From assembly GCF_024195285.1 (NCBI RefSeq), contig NZ_JALHBS010000086.1, forward strand, positions 17,473 through 81,472: a stretch of DNA of 64,000 nt, read 5' to 3'. The notes beneath the pieces are model-generated. The model worked only from the letters and a program-made list of their open reading frames with translations. It was not told where the DNA came from and did no database searches. The position numbers were made by a program, and so were the translations under genes. This DNA is from Aurantimonas marianensis. GTDB taxonomy: Bacteria > Pseudomonadota > Alphaproteobacteria > Rhizobiales > Rhizobiaceae. Shown one piece after another: positions 10,682 through 18,733 of this stretch. Numbering within the stretch: position 1 is the first letter of the stretch; each line of letters starts with the position of its first letter.

Positions 10682-11314
10682 TTAGCCCGCCGGGGCCGAC
10701 CTCGAAGGGACCGGCAGGCCGAGGGTGGCGAGTTCCTGGCAGAGCAGCTCGCCATCCGTGAAATGGATCGCCTGCCAGCCGGCCTGGCGGGCGCCGTCTA
10801 CATTCGGCGCGCTGTCGTCGATGAAGACCGTTCTCACCGGGTCGAGGTCGAAGCGCGCCGCGTGGTGGTCGTAGATCGCGCGGTCCGGCTTGATCAGCGC
10901 GATATCGCCGGAGACGGTAACCCCCCTTGTTTCCGTCAGGAATGGGAATTTCTCTTGCGCCTCGCGGAACGTGTCCGAGGCGAAATTGGTCAGCAGCGTC
11001 ACGTCGACGCCGTCCGCGATAAGGCCGCGCAGGATTGCAACGCTGCCCTCATAGGCATGCGGCACCATTTGACGCCAGTCGCGGCGGAAGGCGCGGATCT
11101 CTTCCGCCCACTCGGGATGACGTGCGATCGCTTCGGCTTCCGCCTCCGGCCATGGCCGGCCGCGATCCTGTTCCAGGTTCCACTCGTGCGAGCAGACTTC
11201 GCCGAGGAAGAACGCCCGGCGGTCGTCGTCGGGAATGATCTGGCGAAACGGAATGTGGGGATCGTAATGGATCAGCACCTTGCCGATGTCGAAAACGACG
11301 TGCGCGACGGTCAT
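10682..11314 (-). CDS. HAD-superfamily phosphatase, YihX-like
   Basis: A 210-residue HAD hydrolase. Motif I is FDIGKVLIHYD, where the usual second aspartate is glycine, as in the YihX (glucose-1-phosphatase-like) branch. Later motifs are LLTNFASD (motif II), IKPDRAIYDHH (lysine motif) and VFIDDSAPNVDGA (motif IV). The open frame continues to 11602, but the ATG at 11314 overlaps the mutY stop (ATGA), and homology begins there. It is therefore co-transcribed with mutY. The substrate is unknown. Confidence 0.88.
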   Translation of the reverse strand: MTVAHVVFDIGKVLIHYDPHIPFRQIIPDDDRRAFFLGEVCSHEWNLEQDRGRPWPEAEAEAIARHPEWAEEIRAFRRDWRQMVPHAYEGSVAILRGLIADGVDVTLLTNFASDTFREAQEKFPFLTETRGVTVSGDIALIKPDRAIYDHHAARFDLDPVRTVFIDDSAPNVDGARQAGWQAIHFTDGELLCQELATLGLPVPSRSAPAG

Positions 11315-12453
11315 CCGGCCCTCTTTCGTGGTTGCGCCTTTGGTGATTGTCGCGGTTCGGCCGGATCGGCAAGCGCACGGTCGAGCACTTTGCGCATCAG
11401 GGTCGGCAGCGCCTCGCCGCCCCGCGCGGCCTCGTTTGACCACCATCCGGCAATGGGCGGCTCCTGCGTCAGTTCGGCCCGGTAGACTTCCAGTTCCAGC
11501 CGGAAATGCGTGAAGCCGTGCGTGACGGCGCCCTGGTATCGCCAATTCGCCGCGAAGGGCGCGGCCTCGGCGCCGGTTGCTCCATCGGCGCGCGCACTCC
11601 ATTCCGTCGTCGGCGGTTCGCTCATGCCGCCGAGCATGCCGCTCCGGGCGCGTCGGCGCAGCCAGATCGCGCCGTCCGCCGGCCGCACCGCGACGAAGGC
11701 CGCGCCCTTGCGCTCCGGCGGGGCCGCCTTGGGCTTTTTAACCGGAAATTGCGCCGCGCGACCTTGGGTCGCCGCCCGGCAATGGACGCGGAGGGGGCAA
11801 AGGATGCAGGCGGGGCCCGTCGGCGTGCAGACGGTGGCGCCGAGATCCATCATGGCCTGCGCGAAATCACCGGGGCGCGAATCCGGCGTCAGCGCCGCGA
11901 CGTGGGCGCGGATCGTTTTCCTCGCCCCCGGTAGCGGCGCCTCGATCGCGAACAGTCGCGTGACGACCCGTTCGACATTGCCGTCGACCACGGCTACCGG
12001 CTCGTCGAAGGCGATCGCCGCGATCGCGGCGGACGTGTACTCGCCGATGCCGGGCAGCGCTCTGAGTTCGGCGGCGGTCCGCGGAAAACAGCCATCGAAG
12101 TCGTCAGTGACGGTCTTGGCGCAGGCGTGAAGATTGCGGGCGCGTGCGTAATAGCCAAGGCCTGCCCATTCGCCGAGTATATCCGTTTCCGGGGCGGCGG
12201 CGACGGCCCCGACCGTCGGCCAGCGATCGACGAAGCGGGCGAAATAGGATTTTACCGTGGCGACCGTGGTTTGCTGCAGCATGACCTCGGATAGCCAGAT
12301 GCGGTAGGGCTCCGGCGGAGTTCCCGCCGTCCGGCTCTCCGGCGAAACGCGCCACGGCAATGCGCGGGCGTGACGGTCGTACCAGAATAGAAGCGGCCCG
12401 GCCACCGAAGGGACGGGAGCGGCCGAGAGGGGTTGCTGTTCGGGCTGGAGCAT
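11311..12453 (-). CDS. mutY: A/G-specific adenine DNA glycosylase
   Basis: Removes adenine mispaired with 8-oxoguanine. The 380-residue product has the catalytic glutamate in SEVMLQQT, the helix-hairpin-helix LPGIGEYTSAAIAAIAF followed by the catalytic aspartate in VVDGN, the C-x6-C-x2-C-x5-C [4Fe-4S] loop that begins CTPTGPAC, and a C-terminal NUDIX-like 8-oxoG recognition domain with THGFTHFRLELEVY. The reverse frame is open to 13113, but the ATG at 12453 gives the family length, and upstream codons run antisense to the glycosyltransferase gene. The downstream HAD gene overlaps by 4 bp. Confidence 0.95.
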   Translation of the reverse strand: MLQPEQQPLSAAPVPSVAGPLLFWYDRHARALPWRVSPESRTAGTPPEPYRIWLSEVMLQQTTVATVKSYFARFVDRWPTVGAVAAAPETDILGEWAGLGYYARARNLHACAKTVTDDFDGCFPRTAAELRALPGIGEYTSAAIAAIAFDEPVAVVDGNVERVVTRLFAIEAPLPGARKTIRAHVAALTPDSRPGDFAQAMMDLGATVCTPTGPACILCPLRVHCRAATQGRAAQFPVKKPKAAPPERKGAAFVAVRPADGAIWLRRRARSGMLGGMSEPPTTEWSARADGATGAEAAPFAANWRYQGAVTHGFTHFRLELEVYRAELTQEPPIAGWWSNEAARGGEALPTLMRKVLDRALADPAEPRQSPKAQPRKRAG

Positions 12454-12480
12454 CGACTGAGCTTGCCTTGACTTTGCCTG

Positions 12481-13290
12481 ATGTTCGCGCAATCGACACC
12501 CGAAACGAGGGACCGGCGGCCCGTCCGCGAAAGAGTTGTCTTGAAGATCAATTACTACGTCATCAATCTGGATCGGTCTCCGGAACGCCTTGCGGCGATC
12601 GGTGCCGACGCCGCCGCGATCGGCATCGACCTGATACGGGTGAAGGCGGTCGATGGGAAGACCGTGGCGCCGGAGGCGCGCGACATCCTCGACGAGCCGG
12701 GGTTCCGCCGGCTCCACGGCAAGATTCCGATGGACGGCGAATATGGCTGCTATCAAAGCCATATCGATGTCTTCGACGCCTTCCTGGCGAGCGAAGCCGA
12801 CATCGCGGTGATTCTCGAGGACGATGTGCGGCTGACGCCCGCGCTCCTGCCGGCGCTCGAACGGATCGTCGCCGTGGATGATTGGGACGTGGTTAAACTG
12901 ATGCACCATCGCCTGCCGGCGTTCCGCGCCCATCGTTCGATCGGGGGCGGTTGCCGGCTGGGGACGTCGCTGTTCGGCCCGACCGGCAGCTCGGCCGCCT
13001 ATCTGGTCAATCGGCAGGGCGCGAAGGCGCTGCGGCAGCGGCTCGTTCCGATGCGGCTTCCCTATGATGTGGCGCTGGAACGCGGCTGGGCGCTCGGCGT
13101 CAGGGTTCGCCACGTCAAACCGGATTTGGTTGCCGGCAATCCGCTTACCGAGCGGAGCTTGATCGGCGGACGCAAGAAATACGCGGCGATGCGGCTGGCG
13201 CCGTGGCGGCGTTTGACCACCTTGCTCTTTCGGACCGCGGAAGCGCTGAGACGGGCGCGTTCCGGCCTTGTGACGCGGCGCGTTCGATGA
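12481..13290 (+). CDS. family 25 glycosyltransferase (LPS biosynthesis)
   Basis: A GT25 enzyme that adds sugars, usually galactose, to lipooligosaccharide core. Family signatures are YYVINLDRSPERLAAI at the N-terminus, EYGCYQSHIDVF, the metal-binding ILEDDV and GPTGSSAAYLVNRQGAKAL. Homology starts around a TTG at 12541 (LKINYYVINL) preceded by GAAAGAG, so the true start may be there rather than at the ATG at 12481. It overlaps the following polymerase/ligase gene by 4 bp (ATGA), showing a two-gene LPS unit divergent from mutY. Confidence 0.85.
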   Translation: MFAQSTPETRDRRPVRERVVLKINYYVINLDRSPERLAAIGADAAAIGIDLIRVKAVDGKTVAPEARDILDEPGFRRLHGKIPMDGEYGCYQSHIDVFDAFLASEADIAVILEDDVRLTPALLPALERIVAVDDWDVVKLMHHRLPAFRAHRSIGGGCRLGTSLFGPTGSSAAYLVNRQGAKALRQRLVPMRLPYDVALERGWALGVRVRHVKPDLVAGNPLTERSLIGGRKKYAAMRLAPWRRLTTLLFRTAEALRRARSGLVTRRVR

Positions 13291-14519
13291 TCAAGCGATG
13301 GCTACTGGCGCGACGGTCCTTCGATGCGCCGCTCCTGGCCCTGGCGATCGCCTTGCTGGCGATCGGCAATCCCATCGCCAAGGGGACGTTTCTGTTCTTC
13401 GGCCTGATCGGGGCGAACCTGGCGTTTGCCCGGCATCGGACCTGGCGCTATGCGGACACGGCCTTCTGCGCGGCGATCGTCGCCTATGCGAGCTGGTCGA
13501 TCGGGCTGATGGTGTTCCGGAACGAACCCGTGGCCGGCAACCGCATGTTCTCCTACAGTCTCATCATGCTCGGCTTCGCCTTTCTGCCTCTGTCGATCAG
13601 CCTGGTTCGGGAACCGTTGGACGCGCTGATCCTCGGCTCGCGCGCGGCCATCCTGGGGGTCTTGGCACTGCTTCCCTTCGACCCGATGATCACCGGCCGG
13701 TTCGATCTCGGCGGCAACGCCGCGATCCTCGCGTTTCTGAGCGCGACGGCCGGTCTTGCCGCCCGGCTGAACGCTCGACGTCCAGCCACGCTTCTTCCCA
13801 ACAGCCGGCTCTGGTTCTATCTTTCCTTCGTGCCAGTCCTTTTATCGGGCACCCGCGCGGCGTGGTTCGTGTACCTTTTGGTCGCGCTGCTCGACGGACT
13901 GGCGTTGATACGACATTGGCGGAAAATTCCGTTCCGGCGTTCGCTGGCGCTTTTGACCGCCGCAGTGGTGATCGTGGCGGCGGTCCCCGTTGCTTCGGTT
14001 GTCAACCAGCGCATCAGCGCGGCTATGATCGAACTGGAGCAGATGAAGGCGTTGGGCGTCGGGATCGGATCGATGGACATCCGCATGGTCATGTGGACAG
14101 GAGCTATCCAGGTCATCTCCGAAAATCCGATCGTGGGCGTCGGTGGAATGGAGCGAATGGATGCGGTCGCCGCGGCGGTCTCGGCTGCGGACGCGGCCTT
14201 CGTCGCCTCCTTCACGCATTTGCACAACCTGTTCGTCGACGAGGCGGCGTCCAACGGTCTCGTCGGGCTGGCGCTGCTCATGTCGATCTTCGCGGTCTTC
14301 CTCGTCCGCGTCACGCGATGTTCGCCCGGCCATCTCGTGCCGGAGACCTCCTATGCCTTCGTCTTTCTGGTCGTCACCTTCGGATCGTTCCACGGTGTCC
14401 TCCTGAACGAGTGGATGATCCTGTCGATCTTTTCCTTCATGACCCTCATCCTTGTCGCGATCCGCCGGGACGCGTTCCGGGCGCGGTATGGGAGCAGCCA
14501 TGCAGGAGCCGGAGGGTGA
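13287..14519 (+). CDS. O-antigen ligase/polymerase family membrane protein
   Basis: A 410-residue integral membrane protein with about ten hydrophobic helices and a large periplasmic loop before the last helices. That loop holds the Wzy_C/WaaL-type signature: an arginine-rich approach (SMDIRMVMWTGAIQV), ENPIVGVGGMERM, then THLHNLFVDEAASNGLVGLALL with the histidine used for polyprenyl-PP-linked glycan transfer. It could be an O-antigen ligase or a Wzy polymerase, and sequence alone does not decide. The ATG at 13287 overlaps the GT25 stop; the end overlaps the DUF721 start at 14516. Confidence 0.82.
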   Translation: MIKRWLLARRSFDAPLLALAIALLAIGNPIAKGTFLFFGLIGANLAFARHRTWRYADTAFCAAIVAYASWSIGLMVFRNEPVAGNRMFSYSLIMLGFAFLPLSISLVREPLDALILGSRAAILGVLALLPFDPMITGRFDLGGNAAILAFLSATAGLAARLNARRPATLLPNSRLWFYLSFVPVLLSGTRAAWFVYLLVALLDGLALIRHWRKIPFRRSLALLTAAVVIVAAVPVASVVNQRISAAMIELEQMKALGVGIGSMDIRMVMWTGAIQVISENPIVGVGGMERMDAVAAAVSAADAAFVASFTHLHNLFVDEAASNGLVGLALLMSIFAVFLVRVTRCSPGHLVPETSYAFVFLVVTFGSFHGVLLNEWMILSIFSFMTLILVAIRRDAFRARYGSSHAGAGG

Positions 14520-15013
14520 GACGGCCCCGGGCGCCCTCGCCGGTTCCGCTCGCCGATCTCATCGGCGGCCTGATGGATCCGATCCTGAGGCGCAAGGCGG
14601 GCATGACGAGCGGCCTCGTCACCGCCTGGTCCGAGATCGCCGGCCCTCGCTTGCAGGACATGACGCGACCGGAAAAGCTGGTCTGGCCGGCCCGGCGACC
14701 CGATGCCGACGCCTTCGAACCGGCGACGCTCGTGGTCGCCTGCGAGGCGGCCGCGGCCCTGCGTCTACAGCATCAGACCAGCGAATTGATCGCCCGGGTG
14801 AACGCGTTTTTCGGTTTCGCGGCCGTCGAGCGCATCAAGATCGTGCAAAAAGCCGTCCGGCAGGCGCGTCCGAACCGCAGGCCCAAGCTGCGCGAACTCG
14901 GCCCCGGCGATTACAGCCGCATCGACGACATGGTCGCGCGCATCGAGGATCCGAAGCTTCGGGACGCCTTGCGGGCCTTTGCCGAGACGACAATACGGCG
15001 CAATGATGGATGA
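14516..15013 (+). CDS. DUF721 (DciA-like) protein
   Basis: A 165-residue protein with a DUF721/DciA-type N-terminal region: LADLIGGLMDPILRRKAG, TAWSEIAGPRLQDMTRPEKLVW and a VVACEAAAALRLQHQTSELIARVN core. DciA proteins help load the replicative helicase in bacteria that lack DnaC; that this copy does so is inferred from family. The start is a GTG at 14516 inside the preceding stop (GTGA), with AGGAG eight bases upstream. A second ATG at 14500 is in another frame. The C-terminal tail is basic and may bind DNA. Confidence 0.85.
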   Translation: MRRPRAPSPVPLADLIGGLMDPILRRKAGMTSGLVTAWSEIAGPRLQDMTRPEKLVWPARRPDADAFEPATLVVACEAAAALRLQHQTSELIARVNAFFGFAAVERIKIVQKAVRQARPNRRPKLRELGPGDYSRIDDMVARIEDPKLRDALRAFAETTIRRNDG

Positions 15014-15124
15014 TGGGTCTTTGCGACGCCACGTTGCCCGTTCATGAAGAGTTCATTGGAAAAACCGCAAATCTTCCATAGATCGCAAAGACTGACGCCA
15101 CCCTATTCTCAAAGGTTCCGATCG

Positions 15125-15886
15125 ATGACGAGCATGTTTTCCACCGCATCCCGCCGCCCGCTGGCTTTCAAGATCGCCGCGCTTCTCGCCAGTGCCGGGC
15201 TTGTGGCGGGCACCGGAGGCCTGGCTCATGCCGCCGGCGCCTCCGCCGAGCCGGCCAAGGAAATCCGGATCGCGCAGGCCGAGACCGCCCCTGCCACTCC
15301 CCCGGCGTCGGCTGTCGAGGCGCCGCCGTCCTTGGGCTCCGTCGACGTCGACGACCTGATGGCCGAAGGGCCTCTGCCGGATATCGTCGTCGGCGACCCA
15401 GAGGCGCCGGTCACCATCGTCGAATATGCGTCGATGACCTGCGGATATTGCGCGGCTTTTCATGTGAATTCCTACCCGCAGATCAAGAAGGATTTCATCG
15501 ATACCGGCAAGGCCAAGCTGATTCTTCGCGAATTCCCGTTCGATCCGCGCGCGCTGGCGGCCGCCATGCTGGCGCGGTGCACCGGCGATGACGCCAAACG
15601 CACCGCGATGGTCGACGTTTTGATGAAGCAGCAGGACGAATGGGCCCGGGCGGAAAACGCCTCCGCGGCACTGCTCAAATTCGCCAAGCTGGCCGGGATG
15701 AGCCAGGATGACTTCACCGCGTGTCTCAACGACAAGGAATTGCGGCAGAAGGTCGTTGAAACCCAGGAGCGCGGCCAGAACGAGTTCGGCGTGAACGCCA
15801 CGCCCACCTTTTTCGTCAATGGCGACAAATATTCCGGCGCGCTTGGGCCGGAGGAGATGGCGGCGGTGATCGAGTCGCATCTGTAA
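15125..15886 (+). CDS. DsbA/Com1-family periplasmic thiol:disulfide oxidoreductase
   Basis: A 253-residue exported thioredoxin-fold protein. An N-terminal signal peptide ends near GGLAHA and is followed by an Ala/Pro-rich linker to about residue 85. The DsbA core has the active site MTCGYCAAFH and the cis-proline loop NATPTFFVNG. It should introduce or shuffle disulfides in the periplasm. The frame is open from 15044; ATG 15125 gives a normal signal peptide. The upstream 110 bp are AT-richer than the surroundings and probably contain its own promoter. Confidence 0.9.
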   Translation: MTSMFSTASRRPLAFKIAALLASAGLVAGTGGLAHAAGASAEPAKEIRIAQAETAPATPPASAVEAPPSLGSVDVDDLMAEGPLPDIVVGDPEAPVTIVEYASMTCGYCAAFHVNSYPQIKKDFIDTGKAKLILREFPFDPRALAAAMLARCTGDDAKRTAMVDVLMKQQDEWARAENASAALLKFAKLAGMSQDDFTACLNDKELRQKVVETQERGQNEFGVNATPTFFVNGDKYSGALGPEEMAAVIESHL

Positions 15887-16060
15887 CAGCCGCGATCCAT
15901 CGCATTGCGGATACCTGTTCTCAATGGAGCCGGTATCCGCCGATCGACCGAGTCGGGTTTCTGCATTGCAGCAATTGGCGCGTCGGCGAGTTTCTTCTAG
16001 AGGTGGGCGGGGTTTCCGGCGGAAGGCCCGACTCACCGGGGAGACGGTCGGCGGCATTCA

Positions 16061-18733
16061 ATGTCCAAACGGATATTCACCTTCAGGCGCGGAGCGGCCG
16101 ATCGCACGGCCGACGCCGCCGAAGCGCTGGGGCTGAAGGGCGCCAACCTGGCGCTGCTGGCTTCTCTCGATGTGCCCGTCCCTCCAGGCTTCACCATCGC
16201 GACCTCGGTCTGGCGCGAGGCGCAAGGGGCCGAGGGCGGTTTACCGCAGGCGTTGCGGGCTGAACTGAGGGCGGCGATCGAGTGGCTCGAAAGCGTCACC
16301 GGCCGCCGCTTCGACGGCGATCGACGACCCTTGCTTCTGGCTGTGCGCAGCAGCGCCCGGGTGCAGATGCCGGGCGTGGCCGAGACGGTCCTCGACATCG
16401 GTCTCAACGACCGGACCGTCGAGGGTCTGGCCAGCGAGCTCAGCGACCCCGCCTTCGCCTATCGCAGCTACCGCCGCTTCATCGAAAGCTACGCCGCGCT
16501 CGTCTTCGACGCCGATCCGTCCCAGTTCGAGGAGATCGCGGACGAGGAACGCGAGCGCGCGGGCTGGATCGTCGAGCCGGAAACGCCCGTCGATTGGCGG
16601 GCGCTCGTCGCGCGTTACCAGGACCACCTGGACAGCGAGATGGGTGCCGTGCTGCCGCAAACCCCGCTTGAGCAACTCTTCAGCGTCATCACCGCGAGCT
16701 ATGCAAGCTGGCGCAATCCGCTCGCTGTGGCGCACCGACTGATCCAGGGCATTCCCGAAAATGCCGGTCTGGCCGTTACCGTGCACGCGATGATCTTCAA
16801 CGAGCGCAATTATCACTCCGGGACCGGACGCGCGGTCTCGCGCGACCTGCGCAGCGGGCAATCGCGGCTGTCGGGAGAATTCGGATTCGGCGCCCGCGGC
16901 TCCAGCGCCATCGGCGAGAAACCGCCGGTCCTCGACATGGCGGAACTGGCGACCGGCGCATGTCGCGAGTTTCCGGCCGACTTGAGCGAGCTGACCCGCC
17001 ACGTTCGCCGCATCGAAGCCCATGCCGGCGATGCGGTGGAAGTCGATTTCATGGTCGGGGACGGCGAATTGTTCCTGATGCAGTCGCGGATCGCCCGGCG
17101 GACCGCGCCGGAGGCGATCCGCGTCGCGGTCGAACTCGTCAAGGAGGGGCTGATCGAGGAATCGGAAGCGATTCTGCGTATCGACCCGGCGTCGCTGGAT
17201 CAATTGCTTCACCCGACCATCGAGCGCTCGGCCGATTTCGTCGTGCTTGGACGCGGCATGCCGGCCTCGCCGGGCGCGGCGACGGGCGAGATCGTGTTCA
17301 CCTCCGAGCGGGCTCAGGCGCTGGCCAACGAAAATCGCCCGGTGATCCTGGTGCGAAACGAAACCTACCCGGAAGACATCCACGGCATGCACGTCGCCGA
17401 TGGCGTCCTGACCATTCGTGGCGGAACGACCAGTCATGCGGCGGTGGTCGCCCGGGGCATCGGCAAACCGTGTGTGACAGGCGTCGGGTCGCTGCGCATC
17501 AACGCCGAGCGAAAGACGCTCCATGCCGCTGGCCGGGTGCTTAAGGAAGGCGACCGGATCACCATCGATGGCTCCATCGGCGATGTGATCGAGGGAGCGG
17601 TGCCTCTGGTCCGGCCCTCGCTTACCGGCGATTTCGCGACGCTTATGGAGTTCGCCGATCGGGCGCGGCGCATGCGGGTGCGGGCCAATGCCGATACGCC
17701 GATCGAGGCCCGCTCTGCCCGCTCGTTCGGCGCCGAGGGCATCGGCTTGTGCCGGACCGAGCATATGTTCTTCGAGGGCGATCGCGTCCGCGCGATGCGC
17801 GAGATGATCCTGTCGTCGGACGAGGCCGGGCGGCGGACAGCGCTCGAAAAGCTTCTTCCGATCCAGCGCTCCGATTTTATCGAGCTGTTCGAGATCATGG
17901 CGGGATTGCCGGTAACCATCCGCCTGCTCGATCCGCCGCTGCACGAGTTTCTGCCCAAGAGCGATGCGGAGATCACCGAGACGGCGGCGATGCTCGGCGT
18001 CGACGAGGCCGTCGTGAAGCACCGGATCGCCGCGCTTGAGGAATTCAACCCGATGCTCGGCCATCGCGGTTGCCGCCTGGCGATCTCCTATCCCGAGATC
18101 GTCGAGACACAGGCGCGCGCGATCCTGGAAGCTGCCGTTGAGGCCGGCGAGAAGACCGGCGACGCGGTCGTTCCGGAAATCATGGTTCCTCTGATCAGCC
18201 TGCGCAAGGAGCTCGACTTCGTGAAGGAACGGGTCGACCGCGTTGCCGAACTCGTCATGGCTGAGCGCGGCTGCAGCATCAACTATCTCGTCGGCACGAT
18301 GATCGAGTTGCCGCGGGCCATCGTGCGCGCCGATACGATCGCGGAGGTCGCCGAATTCTTCTCCTTCGGCACCAACGACCTGACCCAGACCGTCTACGGC
18401 ATATCGCGCGACGACGCCGGCAATTTCCTCTCGACCTATGTGCGCCAGGGGATCATCGAGCGCGATCCGTTCCAGACGGTCGATGTCGAAGGCGTTGGCG
18501 AGCTCATCGGTCTCGCTGTCGAGAAGGCGCGGCGCACGCGCCCGGACATCTCGCTCGGCGTATGCGGCGAGCAGGGCGGCGACCCCGCGTCGATCGCATT
18601 TTTCGAGCAGACCGGGCTCGATTACGTATCCTGTTCGCCGTTCCGCGTACCGATCGCCCGGCTTGCGGCGGCTCAGTCGGCGATCCGCGCGGGGCGCTCG
18701 CTCCGGGGCCGTGGCCGGCGTCAGGAACCGTAG
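16061..18733 (+). CDS. ppdK: pyruvate phosphate dikinase, divergent nucleotide domain
   Basis: An 890-residue PPDK-family protein (pyruvate + ATP + Pi to PEP + AMP + PPi). The swivelling domain keeps the phosphohistidine motif GGTTSHAAVVARGIGKPC. The PEP/pyruvate barrel keeps GIGLCRTEHMFF, VTIRLLDPPLHEF, GHRGCRLAISYPEI, FFSFGTNDLTQT and GVCGEQGGDPAS (usually GEHGGDP). The N-terminal ATP-grasp domain has K and R landmarks (GLKGANL, VRSSAR) and the terminal MQSR. However, the highly conserved GEFLxNAQGEDVVAG loop is replaced by GEFGFGARGSSAIGE, so nucleotide use may differ. Convergent with the SLC13 gene, with a 13-bp overlap. Confidence 0.85.
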   Translation: MSKRIFTFRRGAADRTADAAEALGLKGANLALLASLDVPVPPGFTIATSVWREAQGAEGGLPQALRAELRAAIEWLESVTGRRFDGDRRPLLLAVRSSARVQMPGVAETVLDIGLNDRTVEGLASELSDPAFAYRSYRRFIESYAALVFDADPSQFEEIADEERERAGWIVEPETPVDWRALVARYQDHLDSEMGAVLPQTPLEQLFSVITASYASWRNPLAVAHRLIQGIPENAGLAVTVHAMIFNERNYHSGTGRAVSRDLRSGQSRLSGEFGFGARGSSAIGEKPPVLDMAELATGACREFPADLSELTRHVRRIEAHAGDAVEVDFMVGDGELFLMQSRIARRTAPEAIRVAVELVKEGLIEESEAILRIDPASLDQLLHPTIERSADFVVLGRGMPASPGAATGEIVFTSERAQALANENRPVILVRNETYPEDIHGMHVADGVLTIRGGTTSHAAVVARGIGKPCVTGVGSLRINAERKTLHAAGRVLKEGDRITIDGSIGDVIEGAVPLVRPSLTGDFATLMEFADRARRMRVRANADTPIEARSARSFGAEGIGLCRTEHMFFEGDRVRAMREMILSSDEAGRRTALEKLLPIQRSDFIELFEIMAGLPVTIRLLDPPLHEFLPKSDAEITETAAMLGVDEAVVKHRIAALEEFNPMLGHRGCRLAISYPEIVETQARAILEAAVEAGEKTGDAVVPEIMVPLISLRKELDFVKERVDRVAELVMAERGCSINYLVGTMIELPRAIVRADTIAEVAEFFSFGTNDLTQTVYGISRDDAGNFLSTYVRQGIIERDPFQTVDVEGVGELIGLAVEKARRTRPDISLGVCGEQGGDPASIAFFEQTGLDYVSCSPFRVPIARLAAAQSAIRAGRSLRGRGRRQEP

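Noticed and set aside
16241..18064. 607-residue ORF antisense to ppdK
   Set aside because: The opposite strand carries an unbroken PPDK with catalytic motifs.
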